Below are positions 34,987 to 42,966 of a DNA stretch of 64,000 nucleotides, one piece after another. This DNA is from Paenibacillus endophyticus (lineage in GTDB: Bacteria; Bacillota; Bacilli; Paenibacillales; Paenibacillaceae). The translations under genes and the position numbers were made by a program. A model generated the notes under the pieces. The model was not told the DNA's origin. It saw only the letters and a list, made by a program, of their open reading frames with translations, and did not search any database. The stretch spans positions 186,001 through 250,000 of the forward strand of contig NZ_JACHXW010000002.1 in the NCBI RefSeq assembly GCF_014192395.1. Direction: 5' to 3'. How positions within the stretch are numbered: position 1 is the first letter of the stretch; each line of letters begins with the position of its first letter.

Positions 34987-35000
34987 TTACAAAGTTGTCA
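34987..35000 (-). promoter_or_regulatory. BceR-type operator upstream of bceAB module 2
   Basis: Toward bceAB the site reads TGACA-ACTT-TGTAA, an exact match to TNACA-N4-TGTAA. It lies 112 nt upstream of the ATPase start, almost the same position as in module 1. Confidence 0.75.
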
Positions 35001-35020
35001 CTTATCCAGCTTGCCGTCAC

Positions 35021-36097
35021 TTAGCCTTGCAGGATATGGATGCCTCGCGGCTGGAATGTCACCGTCATCGTCGTACTCTCGCCAATTACCGAGGATGCAC
35101 TCATCTCATGGCCCAGCCGCGTGCATACCTGCTTGGCCAGATAAAGCCCCATCCCTGTTGATTCTCCCGTCGTTCGTCCGTTCTCGCCCGTGAAAAACGG
35201 ATCGAAAATACGCGGCAGCTCATGAGGGGCGATACCGATTCCATCGTCCGTCACCTTCATCCTTCCGCCTCCATTGCTGAAATCCTCCAAAGTGAAAACG
35301 AGCTTCTTGGCGCCAGGCTTGCTTTTGCTGTATTTAATAGCATTGCTAACGAACTGGTTCAAGACAAACGCCATCCACTTCTCATCGGTCTCCACCCATG
35401 CCACGCCTTCTATACGCGGAAAGATAGAATGACGTATGCACAGCTTCTTATGCGCGTTAACGACCTGCCTTGCCAGCTCGTGCAGAGGAGTGCGCTCCAC
35501 ATGCAGATCGATTTCGAACTTTTCGAGCCGCGCCGTATAAAGCATCATCTCCAGGCCGCGCGACATCCGGTCGGTCTCCTCCTGCAGGCTAAGGGCGAGC
35601 GAGCGCTGCTCCTCCTGTGTAGACGCAGTTTTTTGCAGCGCTTCCTGCGCCAGCAAATCAACGACAGAAACAGGCGTCTTCATATGATGGACCCATTGGA
35701 GCACAAAGTGGTTGTGAAGCTCCTGCTGCCGGCGATACTTGCCCAGCTCATTCAAGTAAGCCCGGTTCTGCTCCTGAAGCATTTTGGAGACAAGCTTCTG
35801 CTCCTGTGTCACGGTTGATTTGATGATCCTCGTAGCCTGAAGCTCCTCCGAACGGGAAATAGCTTCAATGAGTTGCTTAAAATAAGCACGCTGGCGAGCA
35901 TAGTCGACTGCCAGCCAAGTGCCAAGAAAGAATAAGCCCAGCACAATGAAATAATACACGGCTCCAAGCTCAACGAGACCCGGATAGCGCTCCCGTTCAA
36001 GCAGCAGCATGCTGACAGACAACAGTAGCAGCAATAATGCCATAAATATAAACAGCAGACGATCACGCAAAAACAACGCCAGCGACAACCCTCTCAT
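35021..36097 (-). CDS. BceS-type intramembrane-sensing histidine kinase, module 2
   Basis: 358 residues. Two membrane helices (about 13-33 and 43-64) with a very short outside loop. The H-box is WVHHMKTP with His about 137; ATPase motifs are NQFVSNAIKYS, DDGIGI and GMGLYLAK. Like module 1 it should sense through its transporter. The ATG overlaps the regulator stop. It is longer than the module 1 kinase, mostly in the linker between membrane and H-box. Confidence 0.92.
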   Translation of the reverse strand: MRGLSLALFLRDRLLFIFMALLLLLLSVSMLLLERERYPGLVELGAVYYFIVLGLFFLGTWLAVDYARQRAYFKQLIEAISRSEELQATRIIKSTVTQEQKLVSKMLQEQNRAYLNELGKYRRQQELHNHFVLQWVHHMKTPVSVVDLLAQEALQKTASTQEEQRSLALSLQEETDRMSRGLEMMLYTARLEKFEIDLHVERTPLHELARQVVNAHKKLCIRHSIFPRIEGVAWVETDEKWMAFVLNQFVSNAIKYSKSKPGAKKLVFTLEDFSNGGGRMKVTDDGIGIAPHELPRIFDPFFTGENGRTTGESTGMGLYLAKQVCTRLGHEMSASSVIGESTTMTVTFQPRGIHILQG

Positions 36098-36825
36098 CGC
36101 GGCGTTTCCTCTGCCATATTCAATTTGTAGCCTTGTCCTCGCACCGTTTCTATCGCTTTAGGGAGACCAAGCTCCTCCAGCTTCTTGCGGAGCCTAGTCA
36201 CATTGACCGTTAACGTATTGTCATCAACGAATTGCACGTCATCCCATAACGCCTCAAGCAATTGCTCGCGTGATACGACGATGCCTGGCTGCTTCATGAA
36301 GCATTCAGCCAGCAGCTGCTCATTTTTCGTAAGCTCAACGCGCTGCCCTTTCCACGCAAGCTCATTTCGTGCCAAATAAAGACGAAGGCCTCCTGCTGCT
36401 AGCTCCGCAAGAGACTGTCCCTCTACTCCGCTCGAAGCCGACGAGCTTGGCGCCGCATATTCCCCGTAAGAGCGCCTTAACACGCTTTTCACCTTCGCCA
36501 TTAACAAATCCAGGTGAATCGGCTTCGTAATATAGTCATCGCCTCCGTTCTCTATGGCCATGACCTGATCCATTTCTCCCGCCCTTGCGGATATGAAAAT
36601 AATGGGGATGCTTGAACGCATCCGAATTTGCCTGCACCAATAGTAGCCGTCAAAGTATGGCAAATTAATATCGAGCAGCACTAGCTGCGGATCATAGGCT
36701 ATAAATGCAGGCATAATATCGCGAAACTGCGTAATGACCGAAGCCTCAAACTCATACTTGACCATATTATTTTTGAGGATGGACGCAATTTTCTCATCGT
36801 CCTCCACAATCAGGATACGGTACAT
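36094..36825 (-). CDS. BceR-type response regulator (OmpR family), module 2
   Basis: 243 residues. Receiver domain with E8/D9/D10 and phosphoacceptor D52 (VLLDINLPYFDG), KPI near 103, then an OmpR-type winged helix (TLTVNVTRLRKKLEELG). A Ser/Ala-rich insertion (YAAPSSSASSGVEG) between the two domains is longer than in module 1. AAGGAGG lies 5-6 nt before the ATG. First gene of bceRSAB, starting 11 nt after the stop of the PAS kinase gene, so read-through from that operon is possible. Confidence 0.92.
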   Translation of the reverse strand: MYRILIVEDDEKIASILKNNMVKYEFEASVITQFRDIMPAFIAYDPQLVLLDINLPYFDGYYWCRQIRMRSSIPIIFISARAGEMDQVMAIENGGDDYITKPIHLDLLMAKVKSVLRRSYGEYAAPSSSASSGVEGQSLAELAAGGLRLYLARNELAWKGQRVELTKNEQLLAECFMKQPGIVVSREQLLEALWDDVQFVDDNTLTVNVTRLRKKLEELGLPKAIETVRGQGYKLNMAEETPR

Positions 36826-36836
36826 GTCAATCCTCC

Positions 36837-37976
36837 TTATGTAGCGTCACTCGACTGATACTTGCTCGCTTCTTTAGGAACAACAAGCTGCACCGCGGTT
36901 CCCTTGCCAAGCTGAGACGTTATATCCAGCTGGCCGCCAATACTCCTGGCGCGTTCCTCCATGCTGAATAAGCCCACGCCTCGCTGCGCTTCCGAAGCAA
37001 TAAACCCATGCCCGCCATCCACAATGCGAATGACCACCTTCCTAGGCAGCTCCTCAATCATGACCTCTGCCTCCGCGACATCCGCATATTTGGCAATATT
37101 CGTAAGCGCCTCTTGTATAACGCGGTAAATCGCCGTTTCCTTCATAATGCCCAGCCGGCTCTTAAGATTGCAATGCAGCTGGACGCGAATGCCGAAATGC
37201 TGTGAATAATTATCCGTATACGTTCTAATAGCGGGTACCACTCCCAGATCATCGAGGACGGATGGACGAAGCTCCCACGCCAAGCCGCGAATATCCTCCA
37301 TCATCCCGGATACATCGCTGCGCAGCGCCGTCAGCTCGGTTAGCCCGTTATGATCGCTTATTAAACGGTCCAGCCTTATGAGCAGCGAAAATAAGCCCTG
37401 CCCGATTCCGTCATGCAGCTCCCTTGATATTCGTTTGCGCTCATCCTCTTGTATCTCGATGACCTTAACCATCATTTCCTTCAGCTCCTGCTCGGCCCGC
37501 TTTCTTTGCGTCACCTCGCTGCGGATCGCTAAATACTGATAAGGCTTCCCTGCCTCATCAAGGAATGGCACGATGGTCGTGTTCACCCAATAAAAACTGC
37601 CGTCCTTCGCGCGATTTTTGACTTCCCCACGCCAAACCTCGCCTGCGGTAATCACTTCCCACAGCTCTCGAAAAAATTCGCGCCCATGATGCCCGGAATT
37701 AATGATGCGGTGATCCTTTCCTAGCAGCTCGTCACGATTATATTTGGATATTTCGCAAAATTTATCGTTGACGTATTCAATCTTGCCCTTGTGGTCCGTA
37801 ACCGCGACAATGGAGGATTCATCCAGGGCAAACTTTACGTCGGCCAACTGTTTAAGTGACTGATTCACTTGCGCAAGCATCGATTTATCGTCGATTTCGT
37901 TCTCAAGGACAGATAGCAAATAATCGACATCCGAACCGATAATTTGGGCGTAGTGCTTGCCGCTATGCTTAATCAT
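36837..37976 (-). CDS. cytoplasmic PAS-domain sensor histidine kinase (NarL-partner, HisKA_3 type)
   Basis: 379 residues, no membrane helix. A PAS/PAC domain spans about 45-165 (IVAVTDHKGKIEYVNDKFCEIS, then a PAC with 'YQYLAIRSEVTQRKRAEQEL'). The HisKA_3 box is RKRISRELHDGIGQGL, followed by a compact ATPase domain (GGHGF, GVGLFSMEERA). The architecture is like DegS/NreB, but only one cysteine lies in the PAS domain, so the NreB-type 4Fe-4S oxygen sensor is absent. The ligand (flavin, heme or none) cannot be told. It overlaps the response regulator gene by 8 nt. Confidence 0.9.
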   Translation of the reverse strand: MIKHSGKHYAQIIGSDVDYLLSVLENEIDDKSMLAQVNQSLKQLADVKFALDESSIVAVTDHKGKIEYVNDKFCEISKYNRDELLGKDHRIINSGHHGREFFRELWEVITAGEVWRGEVKNRAKDGSFYWVNTTIVPFLDEAGKPYQYLAIRSEVTQRKRAEQELKEMMVKVIEIQEDERKRISRELHDGIGQGLFSLLIRLDRLISDHNGLTELTALRSDVSGMMEDIRGLAWELRPSVLDDLGVVPAIRTYTDNYSQHFGIRVQLHCNLKSRLGIMKETAIYRVIQEALTNIAKYADVAEAEVMIEELPRKVVIRIVDGGHGFIASEAQRGVGLFSMEERARSIGGQLDITSQLGKGTAVQLVVPKEASKYQSSDAT

Positions 37977-38625
37977 AATTCAGCAGTCCTTTCTTGAGCG
38001 CGAATTTGATCAGCTCCGGCCGCGTTCTAAGCCCAAGCTTATCCATGACATGGCTTTTATGCGTTTCCACCGTTTTGACGCTAATAATCAAGCTCTCCGC
38101 TATTTCTTTGTTCGAGTAGCCCTTGGCTATCCATCCGAGAACCTCTTTCTCCCGTTCCGATAACGTGTCATAGGGCCCTTGATCCGCGCCGCCTTGGCGC
38201 AGCTTAACCAAATATTCGCTCATTAGCCGTTTCGTAGCGGTTGGGTACAGGTAGGCGTTCCCTTGGGCTACCGATTGAATCGCGGACAGCAGCTCATCAT
38301 GCGGCGCGTTTTTCAAAATATACCCAGAGGCCCCGATATGAATCGCTCTGAACAGATATTCATCATCGTCATGCATCGTTAGAATAAGAACCGCCGTTTC
38401 CGGCAGCAGCTGCTTCAATTCCGTAGTGGCTGCCATGCCATCCTTGCCGTGCGGCATGCTAAGATCCATCAACACCACATCCGGCAGCAATTGCTTTGCA
38501 AGTACTATTGCTTCATCGCCTTCCGATGCTTCCCCTACAACTTCAATGCCGTGCTTGCCGTGCAGCAGCATTGCCAAGCCGGATCTAACCATCGCATGAT
38601 CATCACAAATCAGCAGCTTAATCAT
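37969..38625 (-). CDS. NarL/LuxR-family response regulator
   Basis: 218 residues. Receiver with D9/D10 region (LLICDDHAMVRSG), phosphoacceptor in VLMDLSMPHGKDG and K in LKNAPHD. The LuxR-type helix-turn-helix (TLSEREKEVLGWIAKGYSNKEIAESL) spans about 150-215. It is paired by overlap with the PAS kinase downstream. Its regulon is unknown; the divergent or adjacent genes do not reveal it. Confidence 0.92.
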   Translation of the reverse strand: MIKLLICDDHAMVRSGLAMLLHGKHGIEVVGEASEGDEAIVLAKQLLPDVVLMDLSMPHGKDGMAATTELKQLLPETAVLILTMHDDDEYLFRAIHIGASGYILKNAPHDELLSAIQSVAQGNAYLYPTATKRLMSEYLVKLRQGGADQGPYDTLSEREKEVLGWIAKGYSNKEIAESLIISVKTVETHKSHVMDKLGLRTRPELIKFALKKGLLNYD

Positions 38626-38716
38626 TATGTATTCTCCTCGCCCAATAGCTTATTCCATGCCTGTTCTTTTATCGCTATTATACCTTACATTGCCATATGA
38701 AGCGCCTATAACAAAC

Positions 38717-38746
38717 AAAAGGCGTCCTTATTCCAGCAAGGACGCC
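38717..38746 (-). terminator. Rho-independent terminator overlapping the GAF gene end
   Basis: On the minus strand GGCGTCCTT pairs with AAGGACGCC, followed by TTTTG. The stem contains the last codons and stop of the GAF-domain gene. Confidence 0.8.
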
Positions 38747-39159
38747 AGTTCTATAGCGGCATGAGTAGCCTGATTGAGCTCATCTGCAAGGTAGCTGCTA
38801 TCTGAGCGCCTGCCTATCAGCACAACGCCGCTTATCTTATTATTAATCGCAATTGGAACGCTGACGGCAATTCTAAGCTGCTCCGTCAATAAAATCGGCT
38901 CGCCAAGCTTGAATCGCTCTCGATCCGACATTGCCGTATTCGCCGCTGCCTGTCTGCCTGAGCGGATTGCTTTGCCTGACAGCCCTGCTGTGGCCTTCTG
39001 CTCAACGAGGTTCGTTCGTTCGCTTGTCCGGCCCGCCGAACGTGACCAACGCAGCCTGCGACCGCTCGAATCCATCATGCCAAGTATAGCGAAATCACTG
39101 TTTGTATCTATTTGAAGCTGATCGATGCAGGCAGCGATAGCCGATTCAACCGTATTCAT
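38728..39159 (-). CDS. GAF-domain sensory protein
   Basis: About 143 residues forming a single GAF domain: helix TVESAIAACIDQLQIDTNSDF, beta strands 'FAILGMMDSSGRRLRWSRS' and 'RIAVSVPIAINNKISGVVLIGRRS'. Stand-alone GAF proteins can bind nitrate (NreA) or other small ligands and modulate a partner kinase. The adjacent PAS kinase and NarL-type regulator on the same strand make such a trio likely, although a terminator separates them. The ATG at 39159 follows AAGGAGGC; a GTG two codons upstream is the alternative. Confidence 0.8.
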   Translation of the reverse strand: MNTVESAIAACIDQLQIDTNSDFAILGMMDSSGRRLRWSRSAGRTSERTNLVEQKATAGLSGKAIRSGRQAAANTAMSDRERFKLGEPILLTEQLRIAVSVPIAINNKISGVVLIGRRSDSSYLADELNQATHAAIELASLLE

Positions 39160-39266
39160 TGGCACGCCTCCTTAAGGAATGTCGGACTATCCTATCGCTT
39201 CATTATAAATCGGTAACGATGCTTTGTATGTCAGGGAATTCCCTGAATTATTGCAAGGGAAGCATA

Positions 39267-39535
39267 GAAAAAAGGAGCCCTTTGATAGGCTCCTTCTCCG
39301 ACGGTGTTTGATCGTATGAGTCTCTTCGCATCTAACACTTCACAATATTAAGAATACTTGGGCACCGCTTTTTCACAATCCTGTTTTAAGGGATTGCTTA
39401 TGGCGTGTGTGTTCAGATTGTCTCTGCGACACAATCCCCTCGCTTTCAAAAAAGCTTAGTGATTAAATAAGTTCCTCCTGCAGTCCTAGCACCAAAAGGT
39501 CCAACGGAACCACACCTCTCTTCACACCGTCAACA
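39267..39535 (-). ncRNA. candidate structured RNA of ~265 nt with its own terminator
   Basis: No credible protein frame covers 39166-39594. Read on the minus strand, GACGGTGT (39524-39531) pairs perfectly with ACACCGTC (39300-39307), closing a domain of about 230 nt. Inside are further perfect stems: GGTTCC/GGAAC, GCTTT/AAAGC, GATTGT/ACAATC and CAATCC/GGATTG. A strong terminator follows directly (AAGGAGCC/GGCTCCTT and six T's at 39268-39295). A long closing stem, internal hairpins and a terminator are what a stand-alone small RNA looks like. No known class (6S, tmRNA, SRP, RNase P) could be recognised; 6S RNA is the size-compatible option. Confidence 0.5.
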
Positions 39536-39594
39536 CTATCTTGTCCGTTTTTTGTTTCCTTTATTCAAATGCCATATATTTTTTTTCAATTGGC

Positions 39595-39900
39595 TTACGA
39601 ATGAAACATATAGGTCATTTCCGTTGCGAAAAATACGATAACGAACCCGATGACTAACAGCATTTTGACTGTCGTTGCTTTATTTCGCTTAGGTATTGCA
39701 CTATTCTCGGCCTTGCTTGTCCATGTTCGTTTCTCCTTGCCAGCTGTGCTTGCCGTGTGACCGCAGGAGCAGCTTAAGGGAGAATGGAAGGTATAGCCTT
39801 GCATCGTTAGGTTATAGCTTCCTTTCGGAATCGTATGCTTTCTGCCGCACGACGAGCACCCGACTTCGATAAAATGTCTATAATCATGAATAAATTTCAT
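39595..39900 (-). CDS. small protein with zinc-binding cysteines and a C-terminal membrane helix
   Basis: 101 residues beginning MKFIHDYRHFIEVGCSSCGRK. An N-terminal region has CSSCG and a later SCSCG motif, four cysteines that could bind zinc as a ribbon. A basic linker (KRTWTSKAENSAIPKRNKA) precedes one membrane helix near the end (MLLVIGFVIVFFATEMTYMF). So the ribbon faces the cytoplasm and the protein is tail-anchored. The ATG at 39900 follows GGGGG about 10 nt upstream. Family not recognised; function unknown. Confidence 0.65.
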   Translation of the reverse strand: MKFIHDYRHFIEVGCSSCGRKHTIPKGSYNLTMQGYTFHSPLSCSCGHTASTAGKEKRTWTSKAENSAIPKRNKATTVKMLLVIGFVIVFFATEMTYMFHS

Positions 39901-39954
39901 ACGCTGATATCCCCCAAGATGATTGATTGATAGACGTAATGCTAAGAAACGAAC

Positions 39955-40002
39955 AAAAAAATCTTCCGGGAAGCCCATCGATTCGATAGGCTTTCCGGAA
40001 GA
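39955..40002 (-). terminator. terminator of the A-type Fe-S carrier gene
   Basis: On the minus strand TCTTCCGGAAAGCC pairs with GGCTTCCCGGAAGA (one mismatch), followed by seven T's. Located 24 nt after the Fe-S carrier stop. Confidence 0.9.
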
Positions 40003-40025
40003 TGCAATTCATAATGGCTGACCGA

Positions 40026-40388
40026 TTAGCATTCCCCAGCAGCAGCCGGCTTGCCTGCGTCGCTGGCCGTACGGAACGAGGAGCCGCAGCCGCATGTTGC
40101 GCTGGCATTCGGATTCTCGATGGTGAAGCCCCCACCCATTGCCGATTCCTTGAAATCGATCACAAGGCCGTTCAAATATTTGATGCTGTCCTCGTCAACG
40201 ACAACCTTCAGCCCTTCCATGTCAAGCGCTTTGTCGCCTGCTTGCTCCTCGTCATCAAAGCCCATGCCGTAGGAAAAGCCGCTGCAGCCGCCTTCCTTGA
40301 CGCCGATACGCAGGAAAAGCTCAGGTCCGCCTTCTTCCGCGAGCATTTCTTTTATTTTGTCAGATGCTGTGTCACTGATCGTGATCAT
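40026..40388 (-). CDS. HesB/IscA/ErpA-type iron-sulfur carrier
   Basis: 120 residues. The A-type carrier fold with three conserved cysteines: C35 (GGCSGFSYG) and C99/C101 (TCGCGSSF). It delivers Fe-S clusters to target proteins in the cytoplasm; a known partner class here could be the NifU-like scaffold encoded at 45.6 kb. The usual protein ends soon after CGCGSSF; this one has an extra tail of about 16 residues ending in GEC, which adds a fourth cysteine. Single gene. Confidence 0.95.
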   Translation of the reverse strand: MITISDTASDKIKEMLAEEGGPELFLRIGVKEGGCSGFSYGMGFDDEEQAGDKALDMEGLKVVVDEDSIKYLNGLVIDFKESAMGGGFTIENPNASATCGCGSSFRTASDAGKPAAAGEC

Positions 40389-40533
40389 GCTACATCCCTC
40401 CGTTATCCATCTAGTTCATCTCTTATGCTACTCACTTACTTATTTACAGTATAACGGAATGTTTATGCGGTATCAATCGGCAAGTTGCCAAGCAGCGCTC
40501 ATTTTTCTTGAGAATGGAACCATTATGAGGATG

Positions 40534-41883
40534 TTATTCAAATATAACGAACTTTAATTTTTTATTTTTAAGATATTTTATAATGGCTGGCAAAGCCTTA
40601 ACGGTCTTTTCTTTTTCATGCAGCACGTATATGCCGCCGGAAGGATCTACTTTGTGAAAATAGCTCATAATTGCGTCAGAGCTGTCTGCTTTCCAATCCT
40701 CGGGATCGCGGTTCCACATTAATACCTTCATTTTATTTTTATGCAAATCTTCAATGAGCGTATCTGATATCGAACCGTAAGGAGGTCGGAAAACGGTATT
40801 CGTTTGTTTCGTAAGCTTTTCAATTGCCTTAGCAGCCATACCCACATTTTCCAATTTCTCGTCCCGCTTCAGATGCTCCAAATCGGCGTGATCCCAGGAG
40901 TGGTTGCCGACCGACATCTTCTGATCGCTTGCATAAGCGACAGCATCAGGATATTTTCGGGTGTTTTTCCCAATGAACAAAAATGTTGCAGCCACCTTCT
41001 GCTCTTTAAGTATGTCAACGATCTCTTCCGTATAAGCCGATGGTCCGTCATCGAACGTTAGGGCTACATATCCCTTTGGCAAGGCATATATGGCTTTGTC
41101 GCCTTCAAGGACATAGCTTTCATATAACTTATCTTCATCTTTAAGCTGTTCTTCTTTTAGCTGTTCTTCTTTTAGCTCTTCTTCTTTAAGCTCTTCTTCT
41201 TTAAGCTCTTCTTGTGCAGTTGAGAACGAAACAGGTCGTGGTTTCTCGTTTTGGCTCACCGAATATACAGCCGTATTTACATGAAGCCTGTCACGATTAT
41301 CAGTCTGGGCAGGCTGCTCATAAAGCGAGCTTGCTGCATTCACGCTCAGTGTAAGCGAATCATCCTCTTCATTGAATAGTCTGTCGCTCGTACTGATTAC
41401 CGCAATCATGATGAACAGACTAAATGCGGCCAAACGAAAGAATACCTGTCTTTTAGGCTGGCTTGTTCCGAGCTTGGTTATACGCATTGGCTTCAGTTGC
41501 GATGCTTCGTGTACCGGGGATAACCTTTCAGCTTCGTCGACTGGGACGATGCCTTCCTTCAACAACTGAAGCTTCGCGATATATGCTGTGCTGCAAGCAA
41601 AATACAAGGTTGAGCGCAAGTCGCCTTCTTTATAGGAAATGTGGCTGTAATGGAGCCTACGGTAAGGGTCCCACTTCGTATATAGCGACAGCCTAGACCT
41701 GCCTCTACTCTGCGGCAATATAGAAAGAACTTGATTATATGTATACTCGTCTAATTCAACAACGCAATCCGTACAGGCAGATTCTCGAGATATACGTACC
41801 GCCATCTGATAGCCGTTTGCACTTTGTTGAAGCGATAGTAGCTCGATCATTTGGACTGGGTCGCTTTCCATAGTTGTCTTCAA
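40534..41883 (-). CDS. membrane-anchored polysaccharide deacetylase with novel N-terminal domain
   Basis: 449 residues in three parts. Residues 1-145 form a cytoplasmic domain not recognised (MIELLSLQQSANGYQMAVRI). A membrane helix follows at about 150-170. A linker with five EELKE-type repeats leads to a NodB domain (about 255-449). The NodB motifs are all present: TFDDG, HSWDH, RPPYG, NRDPEDW and LHEKE, so it is likely an active metal-dependent deacetylase acting on peptidoglycan or N-acetylglucosamine polymers outside the cell. It directly follows the coiled-coil gene by 33 nt and may work with it. Confidence 0.85.
   Translation of the reverse strand: MKTTMESDPVQMIELLSLQQSANGYQMAVRISRESACTDCVVELDEYTYNQVLSILPQSRGRSRLSLYTKWDPYRRLHYSHISYKEGDLRSTLYFACSTAYIAKLQLLKEGIVPVDEAERLSPVHEASQLKPMRITKLGTSQPKRQVFFRLAAFSLFIMIAVISTSDRLFNEEDDSLTLSVNAASSLYEQPAQTDNRDRLHVNTAVYSVSQNEKPRPVSFSTAQEELKEEELKEEELKEEQLKEEQLKDEDKLYESYVLEGDKAIYALPKGYVALTFDDGPSAYTEEIVDILKEQKVAATFLFIGKNTRKYPDAVAYASDQKMSVGNHSWDHADLEHLKRDEKLENVGMAAKAIEKLTKQTNTVFRPPYGSISDTLIEDLHKNKMKVLMWNRDPEDWKADSSDAIMSYFHKVDPSGGIYVLHEKEKTVKALPAIIKYLKNKKLKFVIFE
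41141..41215 (-). repeat. five 15-bp tandem repeats within the deacetylase gene
   Basis: Five in-frame copies (core TTAAGCTSTTCTTCT on the plus strand, starting at 41141, 41156, 41171, 41186 and 41201). They encode a charged Glu/Lys/Leu stalk between the membrane helix and the NodB domain. Copy number may vary between strains by slippage. Confidence 0.85.
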
Positions 41884-41916
41884 ATCTCCTTTAGCGGCAG
41901 CAGGCGGAACAGCAGC

Positions 41917-42633
41917 TCAATGCTCATCCGAACCGTCTATCCGCTTTGATTGATTCTGACCTAGAGGCAATGACATTCGGCTGGTAAAATCGCTGATCAT
42001 GTTTGCCAAATATGCTTTTTCTTGGCGCATCGTTTCGTATTTTTGCTTTAGATGCGTGTTTTCCACTTCCAGTCTGCCAATTTTTTCTTCCAAATCATTG
42101 ATTTTCAAATTTTTATCTGCATTAGCTTCATTATGTTTTTGCAGTAAACTACTGTATTTCTGCCGTTCCAGTTCAATAACGTTTTTGAGTTCATCTGTTT
42201 CACTGGACATCTCGGTCTGGAGCTCCCGAAAGTCCTCCATCACTTGATCGACCTTCAAATTTTTCTCCACAAGCTTGTTCTCAAGCTCAAGAATATTTTT
42301 TTCGCGCTCTTCGATTACTTTGTTTAAATTTCTCGTATCCCGGTTAAGACGATCTACGTGACTATTGGAGTGATTAAGCCGATCTTGAAGCTCATTGATG
42401 TTCAGCTCGGTATGTTGCCTCGATTGAATAATCTGTTCCACCGCAAATACGAGATCAAGCGATTTCTTGTCCATATTTGCTTTGCTTGCCGGACTCATAA
42501 TGGAAGCGAACTCTTCTTTATCAACCGCTTGCTCCAGGTCCATGTCTAGAGCCTTAACTTCTACAGCTAACCCGGAACCTTGCTCCCGGTGTTTTTCTGC
42601 TGGGTCTTTCTTCTTAAAAAATGGAGTAGCCAA
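41917..42633 (-). CDS. coiled-coil protein, uncharacterised
   Basis: About 238 residues. The first 70 are charged and contain ATPFFKKKDPAEKHREQG; from about 75 to 220 a long heptad-repeat coiled coil runs (LDRLNRDTRNLNKVIEEREKNI style). No membrane helix or enzyme motif. The most likely start is a TTG at 42633 with AGAGGTG 6 nt upstream; an ATG six codons earlier overlaps that site. The gene lies 33 nt upstream of the polysaccharide deacetylase in the same direction, so the two form an operon. A cytoplasmic scaffold for the deacetylase's cytoplasmic domain is conceivable but unproven. Confidence 0.6.
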   Translation of the reverse strand: MATPFFKKKDPAEKHREQGSGLAVEVKALDMDLEQAVDKEEFASIMSPASKANMDKKSLDLVFAVEQIIQSRQHTELNINELQDRLNHSNSHVDRLNRDTRNLNKVIEEREKNILELENKLVEKNLKVDQVMEDFRELQTEMSSETDELKNVIELERQKYSSLLQKHNEANADKNLKINDLEEKIGRLEVENTHLKQKYETMRQEKAYLANMISDFTSRMSLPLGQNQSKRIDGSDEH

Positions 42634-42866
42634 TTCCAACACCTCTTCCATATATATGTCAAATTTTGTCGAACACTGTTAAATCTATTATAGAATAATT
42701 GCCATTTTCATAATCGAGACTTTGTATCTATATTTTCTAGTAAATCATAAGTCCTATTTTCGGAATAAAACCAAAGAAAATAGTACCATTTATCCATAAA
42801 TTATTGAGGAATGGTTAAATTTCAATTCATTTGATGGATTACCTTTAAATTTGTACTTCGTGGATA

Positions 42867-42895
42867 TTGCCCCTGCTACGTAGGAGGTTTATAAT
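42867..42895 (+). promoter_or_regulatory. sigma-A promoter of mqnE
   Basis: TTGCCC (42867-42872) and TATAAT (42890-42895) are separated by 17 nt. The -10 is perfect and the -35 matches at 4 of 6. It is 71 nt upstream of the mqnE start. The rest of the 315-nt gap (42652-42866) is AT-rich with nothing else recognised. Confidence 0.7.
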
Positions 42896-42966
42896 AGTTA
42901 CAGCTTCTTTAATCGGAATAGAAAGTTCTTTTTTTCACAATCTTAAGAAATTGAGGTGGCTACACC

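Noticed and set aside
36837-37976. Assigning the PAS kinase as NreB
   Set aside because: NreB needs four cysteines for a 4Fe-4S cluster; only one lies in this PAS domain.
39267-39535. tmRNA, SRP RNA or RNase P RNA for the candidate RNA
   Set aside because: No tRNA-like ends or tag frame, no SRP Alu or GGAA/GNAR pattern, and too short with none of the conserved RNase P segments.
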